Notes: a model not told the origin generated them from the sequence alone. Shown: positions 44,197-52,451, counted from the first letter of the stretch. The stretch is DNA of 64,000 bases from Bacilliculturomica massiliensis (GCF_900605495.1 NZ_LR027602.1:62001-126000); one strand, 5' to 3'. A program made the numbers and translations.

Positions 44197-44289
44197 AACT
44201 GCAGATTTCCCCTCTTTCTATACCGGATATTCCGGTTTTACTCTCAGACGCCAGCGGTCCTGCCGGGGCAGGATACCGTTGATCCAGTT

Positions 44290-45510
44290 TTAATCCAGTT
44301 TTTCCATCAGAGCCAGAACGCCGGCGATCTCCATGAGGACGCCGGCGGAGATGCAGCGCTCGTCGGGACAGTAATATTCGCTGTGAAGAGGCGCGGAAGG
44401 GCCCTCCGGCAAAGACCTGGTGCCGATGTTGAAATACGCGCCTTTTACCGCGCTGCAGAAATAGGAAAAATCCTCGGCGCCCATGCTTGGCTTGGGCTGA
44501 AAATGGATCTGTTCTCTATTGAAGAAAGATGCTGCTGCGCCCTCCAGGATGGTCTCCACCTGATCGTCGTTGATGAGAGCGGGATAGCTCTCGGTAAAAT
44601 CGACCTGGGCGGCAGCGCCGTAAGCAGCGGCAGTGGCCTCCGCGATCTCTGCCACGCGCCGGACGGCCAGGGACCGGGTGGCAGGGTCCAGGGTACGCAC
44701 GATACCCTTCAGAACAGCCTTGCCGGCCAGCACGTTGGGGGCGGTGCCCGCCTGGAACAGTCCCACGGTCACCACGGCGGCGTCTGTGGCGGCAACGCTG
44801 CGGGCTGCCACGCTCTGCAGGGCGTTCACGACCTGAGATGCTGCCAGGATGGCGTCTACTCCGTTGTGGGGATGGGCTCCATGGCAGGAAACGCCGGTGA
44901 CCGTTATGGTAAACTCGTTGGAAGCGGCGTTCATGCTGCCCCGACAAAATTCCAGATGTCCCGCTGGGATATCCGGATCCACGTGGAGCCCGATCACCGC
45001 GTTTACGTCGGGGTCTTTCAGACAGCCGGCCCTGATCATGGGCAGGGCTCCTCCCACTGTCTCTTCGGCTGGCTGAAAGAGCAGCTTTACTGTACCTGGC
45101 AGCTCATCCTCCATTCCCTTCAGTATCTTTGCGGCGCCCAACAGCACGGCGGTATGGATATCGTGGCCGCAGGCGTGCATGACGCCCTCGTTCAACGAGC
45201 GGTAGGGGACGTCGTTTTTTTCCTGGATCGGCAGGGCGTCCATATCCGCACGGACAGCGATCACAGGGCCGCCGGATCGGCGGGAGATCTTTCCCCCGAT
45301 CAGTCCCACTATGCCGTGACCGGCCACCTCCGTCCTGTGCGGGATCTGCCACTCTGTCAGATATTCGCTGATTTTTGCAGAAGTACGAACTTCCTGCTGA
45401 GACAGTTCCGGATGGGCGTGAAGATCTCTGCGGATAGCGATGATCTCGCCGAGAACGGCGTCTACCTGCGCTTTCAGCGTCTCTTTTCCAATAATATCTA
45501 TTGTTTTCAT
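44290..45510 (-). CDS. M20-family metallo-amidohydrolase (second copy)
   Basis: A 406-residue M20D-type amidohydrolase with AVRADMDALPI, HACGHDIHTAVLLG, LLFQPAEETVGGALPMI, VIGLHVDPDI and a late GAEDFSYF. It is clearly related to the 41900 gene product but not a recent duplicate. AGGAGAG precedes the ATG. A good sigma-54-like promoter lies about 95 bases upstream on this strand, so it may be co-regulated with the divergent SpmB/LdcA/LysA/DapF group. Alanine racemase follows after 93 bases and may share its transcript. Confidence 0.9.
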   Translation of the reverse strand: MKTIDIIGKETLKAQVDAVLGEIIAIRRDLHAHPELSQQEVRTSAKISEYLTEWQIPHRTEVAGHGIVGLIGGKISRRSGGPVIAVRADMDALPIQEKNDVPYRSLNEGVMHACGHDIHTAVLLGAAKILKGMEDELPGTVKLLFQPAEETVGGALPMIRAGCLKDPDVNAVIGLHVDPDIPAGHLEFCRGSMNAASNEFTITVTGVSCHGAHPHNGVDAILAASQVVNALQSVAARSVAATDAAVVTVGLFQAGTAPNVLAGKAVLKGIVRTLDPATRSLAVRRVAEIAEATAAAYGAAAQVDFTESYPALINDDQVETILEGAAASFFNREQIHFQPKPSMGAEDFSYFCSAVKGAYFNIGTRSLPEGPSAPLHSEYYCPDERCISAGVLMEIAGVLALMEKLD

Positions 45511-45602
45511 AGGTCTCTCCTGTATATCCGGCGAACGGTCCGCAGCGGGCGGTCCGCCTCGTCGTCTTTCACTTTGATCCAGCGGTTTCTGTCATAATAC
45601 TT

Positions 45603-45617
45603 GCAACACCCATACCA
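45603..45617 (-). promoter_or_regulatory. Sigma-54-like promoter of the M20/alr unit
   Basis: On the minus strand the sequence is TGGTAT-N5-TTGC followed by A, with GG and GC exactly 10 bases apart. The fourth base is T where consensus has C. It is 93 bases before the M20 start codon. Confidence 0.55.
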
Positions 45618-45679
45618 AAAGAAGCGGGCGGTCTTTCAATGTTGTTTTAGGTGAAAAGCCCAATTGATCCGGATTATAG

Positions 45680-45700
45680 GAAAATCAGTCTGAAAATCAG
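45680..45700. promoter_or_regulatory. Direct repeat between divergent sigma-54 promoters, possible activator site
   Basis: GAAAATCAG occurs at 45680-45688 and again at 45692-45700. It is about 65 bases from the minus promoter and 68-88 bases upstream of the plus promoter, the usual range for an enhancer of a sigma-54 activator. The role is inferred. Confidence 0.35.
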
Positions 45701-45766
45701 GACGATCAACAAGGATGCTCTCAAACTCAAAAGGAGAATTATGTCGATTTTACAGTTGGGAAAGGT

Positions 45767-45781
45767 TGGCACGTTTTTTGC
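45767..45781 (+). promoter_or_regulatory. Consensus sigma-54 (-24/-12) promoter
   Basis: TGGCACG (45767-45773), four bases, TTGC (45778-45781) followed by T: a full match to the consensus, with GG and GC exactly 10 bases apart. It would drive 45939-49941. Confidence 0.88.
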
Positions 45782-45938
45782 TGTTAGTAGATTACAAAGG
45801 TGTCATTCGTATCTGGACTGGCAGCGCCGAATAGGACAGGCAGAAAGGAGGAAAGGGGCGGAGAGCAGCTTGTCAGGTCAGAAATTAAAATGACGGTGGG
45901 AAATCATATACTATTATATTGTAAGGAGGGAACGCTTT

Positions 45939-46094
45939 ATGATGAATTATATCTGGGTCGGTCTTGTGGCGATCGCAGTGATAACGGGAATTTTTACAGG
46001 CAATAGGGACTTCCGGCGAAAAAGGGAATCAGTATTGACGGACCGGTCTCTGAATAATGAAAAAACCTTCGAAATAAAAAAGGGTGAATACTGA
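45939..46094 (+). CDS. 51-residue SpmA-like N-terminal peptide
   Basis: A short gene starting at ATG 45939 (or 45942) with an excellent TAAGGAGGG eight bases ahead. The first 22 residues, MMNYIWVGLVAIAVITGIFT, form one membrane helix that looks like the N-terminus of SpmA/YjiH-type proteins. A charged tail of about 28 residues follows and then a stop. SpmA is normally about 200 residues and sits next to SpmB, as here, so this is either a remnant or a specialised minimal partner. The strong ribosome site and the 34-base spacing to spmB favour a translated gene. Confidence 0.65.
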   Translation: MMNYIWVGLVAIAVITGIFTGNRDFRRKRESVLTDRSLNNEKTFEIKKGEY

Positions 46095-46128
46095 AGAAAA
46101 GTAGCGTAAATTAAGAAGGAGAAATAAT

Positions 46129-46665
46129 ATGTTTATAAAAGTGATGGATTTCCTGGCTCTTTATGCGATTCCGTTTGTTGTGTTTGCCATTCCGGTGTAT
46201 GCTATCATTAAAAAGGTCAAGGTCTACGCGGTTTTTGTGGACGGTGCGAAAGAAGGGCTGACTGTTGCCGCGACCATCCTTCCGTTTTTATGCTGCATGC
46301 TCTGCGGTATCGGCATGTTCAGGGCGTCCGGCGCAATGGAGTGGGTCGTGGGCATTCTGAGCCCCGTTACGAACCTGATCGGAATGCCGGCGGAAATTTT
46401 GCCTATGGGCATTATGCGGTCTTTTTCAGGCGGAGCCGCACAGGGGCTGCTGGCTGATCTGCTCACCAATTACGGGCCCGATTCTCTGGTGGGCAGGATG
46501 GCCTCCGTGGCCATGGGGTCCACTGAGACCACGTTTTACTGCATTGCCGTTTACTTCGGATGCGTTGGCGTGACCAAGGTAAGACATGCCGTGGTGGCCG
46601 GTCTGCTGGCTGACCTGGCCTCCCTTCTGGCCGCCTGTTTTGTGACAAATATTATCTGGGGCTGA
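46129..46665 (+). CDS. SpmB/YjiG-like membrane protein
   Basis: A 178-residue integral membrane protein of the nucleoside-recognition (Gate) family, SpmB/YjiG branch. Four to five helices are predicted. Typical segments are YAIPFVVFAIPVYAIIKKV, DGAKEGLTVAATILPFLCCM, ILPMGIMRSFSGGAAQGLL and MGSTETTFYCIAVYFG. SpmB is linked to spore core dehydration, whereas E. coli yjiG/yjiH lie next to iadA and are thought to be transport-related. Placement with peptide and DAP enzymes under a sigma-54 promoter favours a transport role here. AAGGAG precedes the ATG. Confidence 0.88.
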   Translation: MFIKVMDFLALYAIPFVVFAIPVYAIIKKVKVYAVFVDGAKEGLTVAATILPFLCCMLCGIGMFRASGAMEWVVGILSPVTNLIGMPAEILPMGIMRSFSGGAAQGLLADLLTNYGPDSLVGRMASVAMGSTETTFYCIAVYFGCVGVTKVRHAVVAGLLADLASLLAACFVTNIIWG

Positions 46666-46737
46666 TCCTTCAGACAGCGGGAGCGGACGAGACAGGAAGA
46701 CATATTGCAATCGAGATTATGGGAAAGGGAATATGGA

Positions 46738-47676
46738 ATGAAATATCCAAAGAAATTAGAGGCGGGAGCGACCATAGGACTGATCGCCCCCAGCTCCGCC
46801 ATCTCACAGGAACGGGCGAAGCAGTGCAGGGCCGTGATCGAGGGGATGGGTTACAAAGTAAAAATGGCAGATAACCTGACCGGAAACTATGCCGGATATA
46901 TGGCGGGGAAGGGAGATGTTCGGGGCCGATGGATCAATGCCATGTTCGCGGATCCCCAGGTGGACGCTGTGTTTTGCGTCCGCGGCGGAGACGCGGGAAG
47001 CCGCGCCATGGAATATCTGGACCTGGAACTGATCAGAGAGAATCCGAAAATTTTTGTGGGGTACAGCGATGTGACAAGCATGCATCTGGCTTTCACACAG
47101 CAATGCGGCTTCGTCACCTTCCACGGTCCCATGGTATCGTCCAATATGGTGGATGAGTTTGACGAGGAGACAAAAAACAGCTTTTTCCACGCGCTGAACG
47201 CGGAAGGACCCTATGAATTCCAAAATCCCAAAGGCTTCCACATTTCTGTGCTGAAGGAAGGCAGCTCGAAAGGCGGAAAGGCGGAAGGCATCCTCACCGG
47301 GGGCAATCTGTCGCTTTTGACCGCTTCCATCGGAACGCCCTATGAGGTTGACACGAAAGGTAAGATCTTTTTCATCGAAGAGGTGGGGGAGACCATGAAC
47401 CGGGTGGACCGCATGGTCTATCAACTGCGAAATTCCGGAAAATTCAAGGAGTGCGCCGGTCTGTTGATCGGACAGTTTACAGACTGTACGAATAAGGAAG
47501 CGCCGGAATATACGGAACTGGACTGTTTCCGCGAGGCGCTGGAGGGACTGGATATACCTGTGCTCGCCAACATACAGTCCGGTCATGACTACCCCATGAT
47601 GACGCTGCCTCTGGGCGCAGTTTGTACGATGGATACAGTGAACCGCAGCATTTCCTTTGCCGCGCCTCAGCGGTAG
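46738..47676 (+). CDS. LD-carboxypeptidase (S66 family)
   Basis: A 312-residue S66 serine peptidase. Family members cut the L-D bond of murein tetrapeptide and release D-alanine, or act on related peptides. The nucleophile is S110 in IFVGYSDVTSMHLA. VRGGDAGSRAMEYLD corresponds to the usual RGGYG segment with Asp replacing Tyr. The catalytic Glu lies in FIEEVGETMNRVDRM and the His in IQSGHDYPMM. No signal peptide is present, so it works in the cytoplasm on imported or recycled peptides. ATG 46738 follows AAAGGGA by seven bases and is chosen over TTG 46705. It is 19 bases before the DAP decarboxylase gene. Confidence 0.92.
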   Translation: MKYPKKLEAGATIGLIAPSSAISQERAKQCRAVIEGMGYKVKMADNLTGNYAGYMAGKGDVRGRWINAMFADPQVDAVFCVRGGDAGSRAMEYLDLELIRENPKIFVGYSDVTSMHLAFTQQCGFVTFHGPMVSSNMVDEFDEETKNSFFHALNAEGPYEFQNPKGFHISVLKEGSSKGGKAEGILTGGNLSLLTASIGTPYEVDTKGKIFFIEEVGETMNRVDRMVYQLRNSGKFKECAGLLIGQFTDCTNKEAPEYTELDCFREALEGLDIPVLANIQSGHDYPMMTLPLGAVCTMDTVNRSISFAAPQR

Positions 47677-47694
47677 GGAGAGGAGAAATACGAG

Positions 47695-48975
47695 ATGATA
47701 AGAGAAGTGAAGAACAATGTGCTGTATGTTGACGGCTGCAGTACTGTGGATCTGGCGAAGAAATACGGAACGCCGCTGTATGTGTATTCAGAAAACGAAC
47801 TGATCGGCCGTCTGGAAGAATTGAAACGCGACTTTACCTCAAAGTATGAAAATACGCGCGTGGCCTATGCGTCAAAGGCTTTCTGCACGGCGGCTATGTT
47901 GAAACTCTGCATGGAACAGGGGATCTGCACGGACGTGGTCTCCGGAGGTGAGATCTACACGGCGATGAAAGCGGGGTTTCCCCCGGAACGGGTGGAATTC
48001 AACGGGAACAATAAACAGCCGTCGGAGCTGGAGCTGGCGGTGGATTATGGAGTGGGCCGGTTTATCGTGGACAGCCTGCAGGAGCTCTCCCTGCTGGAAT
48101 CGATCTGCGCTGCCAGGGGAAAGACCGCCAATGTGCTGTTTCGCATCACGCCGGGAGTAAGATCCGATTCCCACGATTATATGGTAACGGGGAAGAAGGA
48201 CTCCAAATTCGGCATTCCGCTGGACGAAGACGTGATCTATCCTCAGGTAAAGCAGGCCATCGAGGCGCCCCATATCAATTTCATGGGTTTCCACTTCCAC
48301 GTGGGCTCCCAGCTGTTTGACAATACGTCCCACCTGCAGGCCCTCGATATTATGCTGGACGTGGTTAAAAACGTAAAAGAGCGGTTCGGCTTTGATGTGA
48401 CGGAATTAAATCTGGGCGGAGGCTTTGGCGTCACCTATACAACGGAAGAGAGAAAGCCGGCGTCATACTTTCTGCAGCCAATGATGGCGCGCATCGAGGC
48501 GTTTTTTGAAGAAATGGGCGTAAAGCGGCCTGCCGTGGTCATAGAGCCGGGCAGAAGCGTGGTGGCGGAGGCGGGCATGACCCTCTATACCATCGGCAGC
48601 ATAAAAGAGATCCGGGATGTTCGCAAGTACGTCTCTGTGGACGGCGGTATGACGGACAATATCAGACCGGCGCTGTATCAGGCGGTCTACGACGGCGTGG
48701 TGGCCAACAAAGCCGATGAGCCGAAGGAGGAAGTGGTGACAGTCTGCGGCAAATGCTGCGAGTCGGGAGACATTCTCATCCGGGATATCGCTGTGGCGCG
48801 GCCGGAAAGCGGGGATCTTTTCGCTGTTTTCTCCACGGGAGCTTACGGCTTTTCCATGGCCTCCAACTACAACCGAAATCCCATTCCGGCAGTAGTTTTC
48901 GTAAGGGACGGAAAGGACCGGCTGGTGGTAAAACGGCAGACCTACGAGGACATGATGAGAAACGAGATCCTGTGA
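47695..48975 (+). CDS. lysA: Diaminopimelate decarboxylase
   Basis: PLP enzyme of 426 residues (alanine-racemase fold III) that decarboxylates meso-diaminopimelate to L-lysine. The PLP Lys is K61 in VAYASKAFC. The HVGSQ motif appears as FHFHVGSQLF near residue 199, GGGFG is in LNLGGGFGVTY, EPGRSVV near residue 281 binds phosphate, and the active-site Cys lies in CGKCCESGD near residue 350. Usual length. It follows LD-carboxypeptidase by 18 bases. Position behind a sigma-54 promoter and apart from other lysine biosynthesis genes hints at a catabolic or salvage use. Confidence 0.93.
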   Translation: MIREVKNNVLYVDGCSTVDLAKKYGTPLYVYSENELIGRLEELKRDFTSKYENTRVAYASKAFCTAAMLKLCMEQGICTDVVSGGEIYTAMKAGFPPERVEFNGNNKQPSELELAVDYGVGRFIVDSLQELSLLESICAARGKTANVLFRITPGVRSDSHDYMVTGKKDSKFGIPLDEDVIYPQVKQAIEAPHINFMGFHFHVGSQLFDNTSHLQALDIMLDVVKNVKERFGFDVTELNLGGGFGVTYTTEERKPASYFLQPMMARIEAFFEEMGVKRPAVVIEPGRSVVAEAGMTLYTIGSIKEIRDVRKYVSVDGGMTDNIRPALYQAVYDGVVANKADEPKEEVVTVCGKCCESGDILIRDIAVARPESGDLFAVFSTGAYGFSMASNYNRNPIPAVVFVRDGKDRLVVKRQTYEDMMRNEIL

Positions 48976-49077
48976 CGGAGAATGGGAACGGAGAACAGGC
49001 AAGGAAAGCGGATGGGAATCGATTGAAAACCCGTGTGGTGCAGTTTTGCTGCGGCAGACGGGGGAATGGAGAAAGAA

Positions 49078-49941
49078 ATGAAGTTTTCGAAATTCCAGGG
49101 AGCTGGAAACGACTTTATCATTCTCAACAACATGGAGGAAAAGATCCCTGCAGAAAAGCTGGGCGCTGTTGCCCGGCAGCTCTGCAGGAGACGGTTCTCT
49201 CTGGGAGCGGACGGCCTCATGGCGGTGGATCATCCCGTGCAGGGCGGCGACTATCGCATGCGTTTTTATAACGCCGACGGCAGCGAGAGCGAAATGTGCG
49301 GCAATGGGGCCAGATGTATCGCGCGCTATGGATATGAGAAGGGGCTGGCGGGAGAGATCCAGAGGATCGAGACGAAGGCCGGAATGGTGACGGGCAGGCG
49401 CATCGATCCGCGCATGTATCAGATCCGGCTGAACGATCCCACAAAGATCGAACTGGACCATGTTGCTGAGATCGACGGCAGAAAATATGAATATTACTAT
49501 GTGGAATTGGGTGATCCGGGCATTCCACACGCCATAGTGGAGCTGCCGGAATTCCAGCTCATGGAAGAAGAGCGGCTACGGGAGCTTGGCAGGGCGCTGC
49601 GGTATTATAAGGATTTTCCTAAGGGAGCCAATGTAAATTTCTTTGTGCAGACCGGACCGGAGGAATTGTGGGAAAAGACCTTCGAACGCGGCGTGGAGGA
49701 TTTCACTCTGGCCTGCGGCACAGGCACCGGCAGCGTGGTTACGGTGCTCACGCTTCTGGGCCGCGTCAGCGGCAGGGACGTTCGGGTCCGGGTGCCCGGC
49801 GGCGAACTGCGCATTACAGTGGAGCTGGATGGGGAGAAACCGGATGGAGCGCCAGATCGTGTGAGAGCGCTTTACCTGACGGGCCCTACCAACATCGTGG
49901 CGGAGGGAGAGATCACGGACGAGGATTTTTCGCTGCAATGA
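49078..49941 (+). CDS. dapF: Diaminopimelate epimerase
   Basis: PLP-independent racemase of 287 residues that interconverts LL- and meso-diaminopimelate. The two catalytic cysteines are C74 in MCGNGARC and C213 in LACGTGTGSV. FQGAGNDFIILNN opens the fold and PHAIVEL is also conserved. ATG 49078 has GGAG six bases ahead; ATG 49066 has its purine run only one base away. It is the last enzyme of the SpmB-LdcA-LysA-DapF set. A terminator hairpin lies about 55 bases beyond its stop and overlaps the start of the next gene. Confidence 0.93.
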   Translation: MKFSKFQGAGNDFIILNNMEEKIPAEKLGAVARQLCRRRFSLGADGLMAVDHPVQGGDYRMRFYNADGSESEMCGNGARCIARYGYEKGLAGEIQRIETKAGMVTGRRIDPRMYQIRLNDPTKIELDHVAEIDGRKYEYYYVELGDPGIPHAIVELPEFQLMEEERLRELGRALRYYKDFPKGANVNFFVQTGPEELWEKTFERGVEDFTLACGTGTGSVVTVLTLLGRVSGRDVRVRVPGGELRITVELDGEKPDGAPDRVRALYLTGPTNIVAEGEITDEDFSLQ

Positions 49942-49997
49942 ACAGGTGAGCGGACGGGCGGACATGCAGCGATCGAATAATATGATCTGTTGAGGGG

Positions 49998-50037
49998 AAC
50001 TCTAGTCTTATGAATAAAAGTAAGACTGGAGTTTTTT
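49998..50037 (+). terminator. Terminator-like hairpin overlapping the next start codon
   Basis: AACTCTAGTCTTA (49998-50010) pairs with TAAGACTGGAGTT (50021-50033), one G-U pair, followed by a six-T run (50032-50037). The ATG of the next gene (50010-50012) is at the top of the left arm. It can end the DAP operon and would also hide that start codon. Confidence 0.8.
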
Positions 50038-51032
50038 ATTGGAAAATAACGGCTGGACTGCTGGCGATCCTCCTGGCTGCGGCGGGAGGACTGATGCTTT
50101 CAGATCACCTGACGGAGAAGCTTGCGCACACGGCGCCGGATTACAGCCGCAGAGCGCTGGGACCGGTGTTGGAAAAAGGCGCGGTGCAGGCTGCTGTGAA
50201 CCGGATGGAAGCAGAGACGGCACAGGCTCGGGAGACGTGGACGGGGCCTGACTGCGGGGAGAAGGAGACAGAGAGGGACAAAGAAGAAAAGCTGGAGACC
50301 AGTTACGTTTTCAGCGAAAGAGACTACGATTTTCTGTATCATCAGACCGGTCTGGGACGGCAGGCAGTGGATCAGGTACTCTCTGGGCCGGATGGGCCCG
50401 CAAAGCTGAAAAACCTGCAGGACACCTTTTTTGAAGAACCCCGTTACATCTGTGTCAGGGACAACGCAGTCTGCTGCCGCGAAGAGACGGTGGACGAAAA
50501 GGGCAGCGTGGTGCTGACCACAGATCTCACCGGCGTCCAGGACGGAGATATTCTCATCACGAAATCCTCCCACGTTTTTGGGTGGAGAAACGGTCACGCA
50601 GCGCTGGTGATCGACGCGGAAGACAGAGAGACACTGGAGGCCATCGTCATTGGAAAAGATACCGGCATCCGGCGATTCAGGAAATGGGAAAAGTATCCCA
50701 ATATACTTGTTATGCGTCTGGCTGGCGCCGGCAGAGAGGAACGGGCGCAGGTAGCGGAATGGGCGGAGCAAAATCTGCTGGGCGTGCCCTATCGGCTCAC
50801 CGCCGGTTTTTTTGGTGAAAAGCAGCGGGTACTGGACAGTTCCGGCAGGTCTGCGGCCGCAGCCTGCACGGGAACGCAGTGCGCGCATCTGATCTGGAGG
50901 GCTTACGCGCAGTTTGGCTACGATCTGGATCCCGACGGAGGGTGGGTCGTAACACCGAAGCAGCTGGCAAACAGTCCGCTTCTGGAGGTGGTACAGGTCT
51001 TCGGGATGGACCCGGACGATCCGTGGCCGTAA
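50010..51032 (+). CDS. Membrane-anchored papain-fold-like (YiiX/NlpC-related) protein
   Basis: A 340-residue protein with an N-terminal signal-anchor helix (ITAGLLAILLAAAGGLML, residues 13-30), a charged linker to about 95, then a domain with the order His before Cys: LQDGDILITKSS and WRNGHAALVID near residue 194, then CTGTQCAHLIWRAYAQFG near residue 288. This order resembles permuted NlpC/P60 (YiiX-like) amidases. Probable site is outside the membrane, with peptide or amide bonds of cell wall or lipids as possible targets. The start codon lies inside a terminator-like hairpin. No alternative start keeps the anchor. Confidence 0.7.
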   Translation: MNKSKTGVFYWKITAGLLAILLAAAGGLMLSDHLTEKLAHTAPDYSRRALGPVLEKGAVQAAVNRMEAETAQARETWTGPDCGEKETERDKEEKLETSYVFSERDYDFLYHQTGLGRQAVDQVLSGPDGPAKLKNLQDTFFEEPRYICVRDNAVCCREETVDEKGSVVLTTDLTGVQDGDILITKSSHVFGWRNGHAALVIDAEDRETLEAIVIGKDTGIRRFRKWEKYPNILVMRLAGAGREERAQVAEWAEQNLLGVPYRLTAGFFGEKQRVLDSSGRSAAAACTGTQCAHLIWRAYAQFGYDLDPDGGWVVTPKQLANSPLLEVVQVFGMDPDDPWP

Positions 51033-51044
51033 AGCGGCGTATTC

Positions 51045-52244
51045 TTACTGCATCTTCACGTTGTTCAGAGCGGCTTCTCCGACAAAATTATGCTCCACGG
51101 TGATGACGGTACAGTATTTGGGATTACGTGCCTTCAGCGCCTCGGTCAGCCGCGTCTTGATCTCAGAATCGGTCATGCGGCAGTCCCGCGACACTACCAC
51201 ATCAAAGATGACGTTGTGATGGGTGCATCCGGAGACCACGCGCAGATCGTGTGTGCTCAGGATATCCTCCATGCCGGAAGTGATTTCCAGGAGCTCATCC
51301 CTGACCCTGCCTGTGAGAGGATCCTTTGTATCCAGCGGGTCCATATGGATGGTGAGCTGGATGTGCAGCTCCCGGCCAACGCTCCGCTCTATATTGTCGA
51401 TCATATCGTGACTTTCCATCAGGTTTCTGTGGGCGTCCACTTCCACGTGGACCGACGCGAAGATACGGCCGGGACCGTAATCGTGGATGACCAGATCGTG
51501 GATCCCTAAAACTCCAGGATGCGCTTTGACGTGAGCCTGGATCGCCTCCACCAGGGCGGGCTCCGGCGCCTGCCCCAAAAGGGGATCCGAGGTCTCTTTG
51601 ATGAGCTGAAATCCGGAATACACGATAAACAGGGCCACAAGGGTGCCGAGGATCCCGTCCAGCTGGATGCCGGCCAGCTTTCCGATCAGAATGCCCAGCA
51701 GTACGACGCTGGTGGAGATCACGTCGTTTCTGCTGTCCTGGCCGGTAGCTTTGAGTGCGGCGGAGTCGATGGCTTCGCCCATTTTAATATTGAAATTCGC
51801 CTGCCAGATCTTTACGGCGATGGCCGTGATCAGTACAGCTACGGAGAGAATGCTGAATTCCAGCGGATCCGGGTGCAGGATCTTTTCCACAGAAGTGGAT
51901 AGGAGCTGCAGGCCAAGGATGATGATGAGCAGTGAGACGATGAGACCGGTTATATATTCGATCCTGGCGTGTCCGTAAGGATGGTCTTCGTCCGCCGGTT
52001 TGGACGCCAGACGGAAACCGATGAGCGTGATCAGTGAGGACGAAGCGTCGGCCAGATTGTTGATGCCGTCGGCGAGAATGGCAATGCTGCTGAATAGAAG
52101 CCCGGCGGCTATTTTAAGCCCGCAGAGCAGCACGTTTGATACGATGCCCACGATCCCGGCCAGCCTGCCGTAGCTCTCCCGGACTGCGGGATTCTTTACA
52201 TCTTCATAGTCTTTTATAAAACGCCTGATCAAAAACTGCCTCAT
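51045..52244 (-). CDS. Cation diffusion facilitator family transporter
   Basis: A 399-residue CDF metal/proton antiporter. There are six membrane helices in residues 25-220 with the metal-site patterns ADGINNLADASSS near residue 58 and DEDHPYGHARIEYI near residue 83, plus DSRNDVISTSVVLLG in the fifth helix. The cytoplasmic ferredoxin-like dimer domain follows, and there is an additional C-terminal stretch of about 100 residues, longer than in the simplest members. The ribosome site and start are tandemly duplicated (13-base repeats at 52240 and 52256). The zinc, manganese or iron preference cannot be read here. Confidence 0.92.
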   Translation of the reverse strand: MRQFLIRRFIKDYEDVKNPAVRESYGRLAGIVGIVSNVLLCGLKIAAGLLFSSIAILADGINNLADASSSLITLIGFRLASKPADEDHPYGHARIEYITGLIVSLLIIILGLQLLSTSVEKILHPDPLEFSILSVAVLITAIAVKIWQANFNIKMGEAIDSAALKATGQDSRNDVISTSVVLLGILIGKLAGIQLDGILGTLVALFIVYSGFQLIKETSDPLLGQAPEPALVEAIQAHVKAHPGVLGIHDLVIHDYGPGRIFASVHVEVDAHRNLMESHDMIDNIERSVGRELHIQLTIHMDPLDTKDPLTGRVRDELLEITSGMEDILSTHDLRVVSGCTHHNVIFDVVVSRDCRMTDSEIKTRLTEALKARNPKYCTVITVEHNFVGEAALNNVKMQ

Positions 52245-52268
52245 AATACCTCCGTCTCATAATACCTC
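52240..52268 (-). repeat. Duplicated ribosome binding site and start of the CDF gene
   Basis: CTCATAATACCTC occurs at 52240-52252 and 52256-52268. On the minus strand each copy is GAGGTATTATGAG, so a second GAGG-ATG lies 16 bases upstream of the true start in another frame and would give an 18-residue overlapping peptide. Confidence 0.6.
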
Positions 52269-52451
52269 TGCTGCGGCCCGATCCGGCAGACAGACTGCTG
52301 CGGACAGGCCGGCGGCGCCTGCAGGGGGGAATGGGTCCCATAAACGAGCCGACCTATTTTAACATAAATCCTGCAGAATTTCAAAGGTATCATATGCCGG
52401 GCAGAAAAATGCCCATCAGATCCAGGAAGAAATCACAAGTTTTTCCTCTTA

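Larger units (their letters stand above)
45511..45938. other. 428-base divergent regulatory region
   Basis: It holds two outward-facing sigma-54 promoters, 45603-45617 on the minus strand and 45767-45781 on the plus strand, with a direct repeat between them at 45680-45700. Downstream of the plus promoter a leader of about 150 bases runs to the first small gene. Open frames here (45651-45893, 45800-46006) lack start signals and similarity. Confidence 0.6.

Noticed and set aside
45651-46006. Two short plus-strand frames in the divergent sigma-54 region
   Set aside because: One crosses the -24/-12 promoter, neither has a ribosome site, and the true small gene (45939) is in another frame with a strong site.
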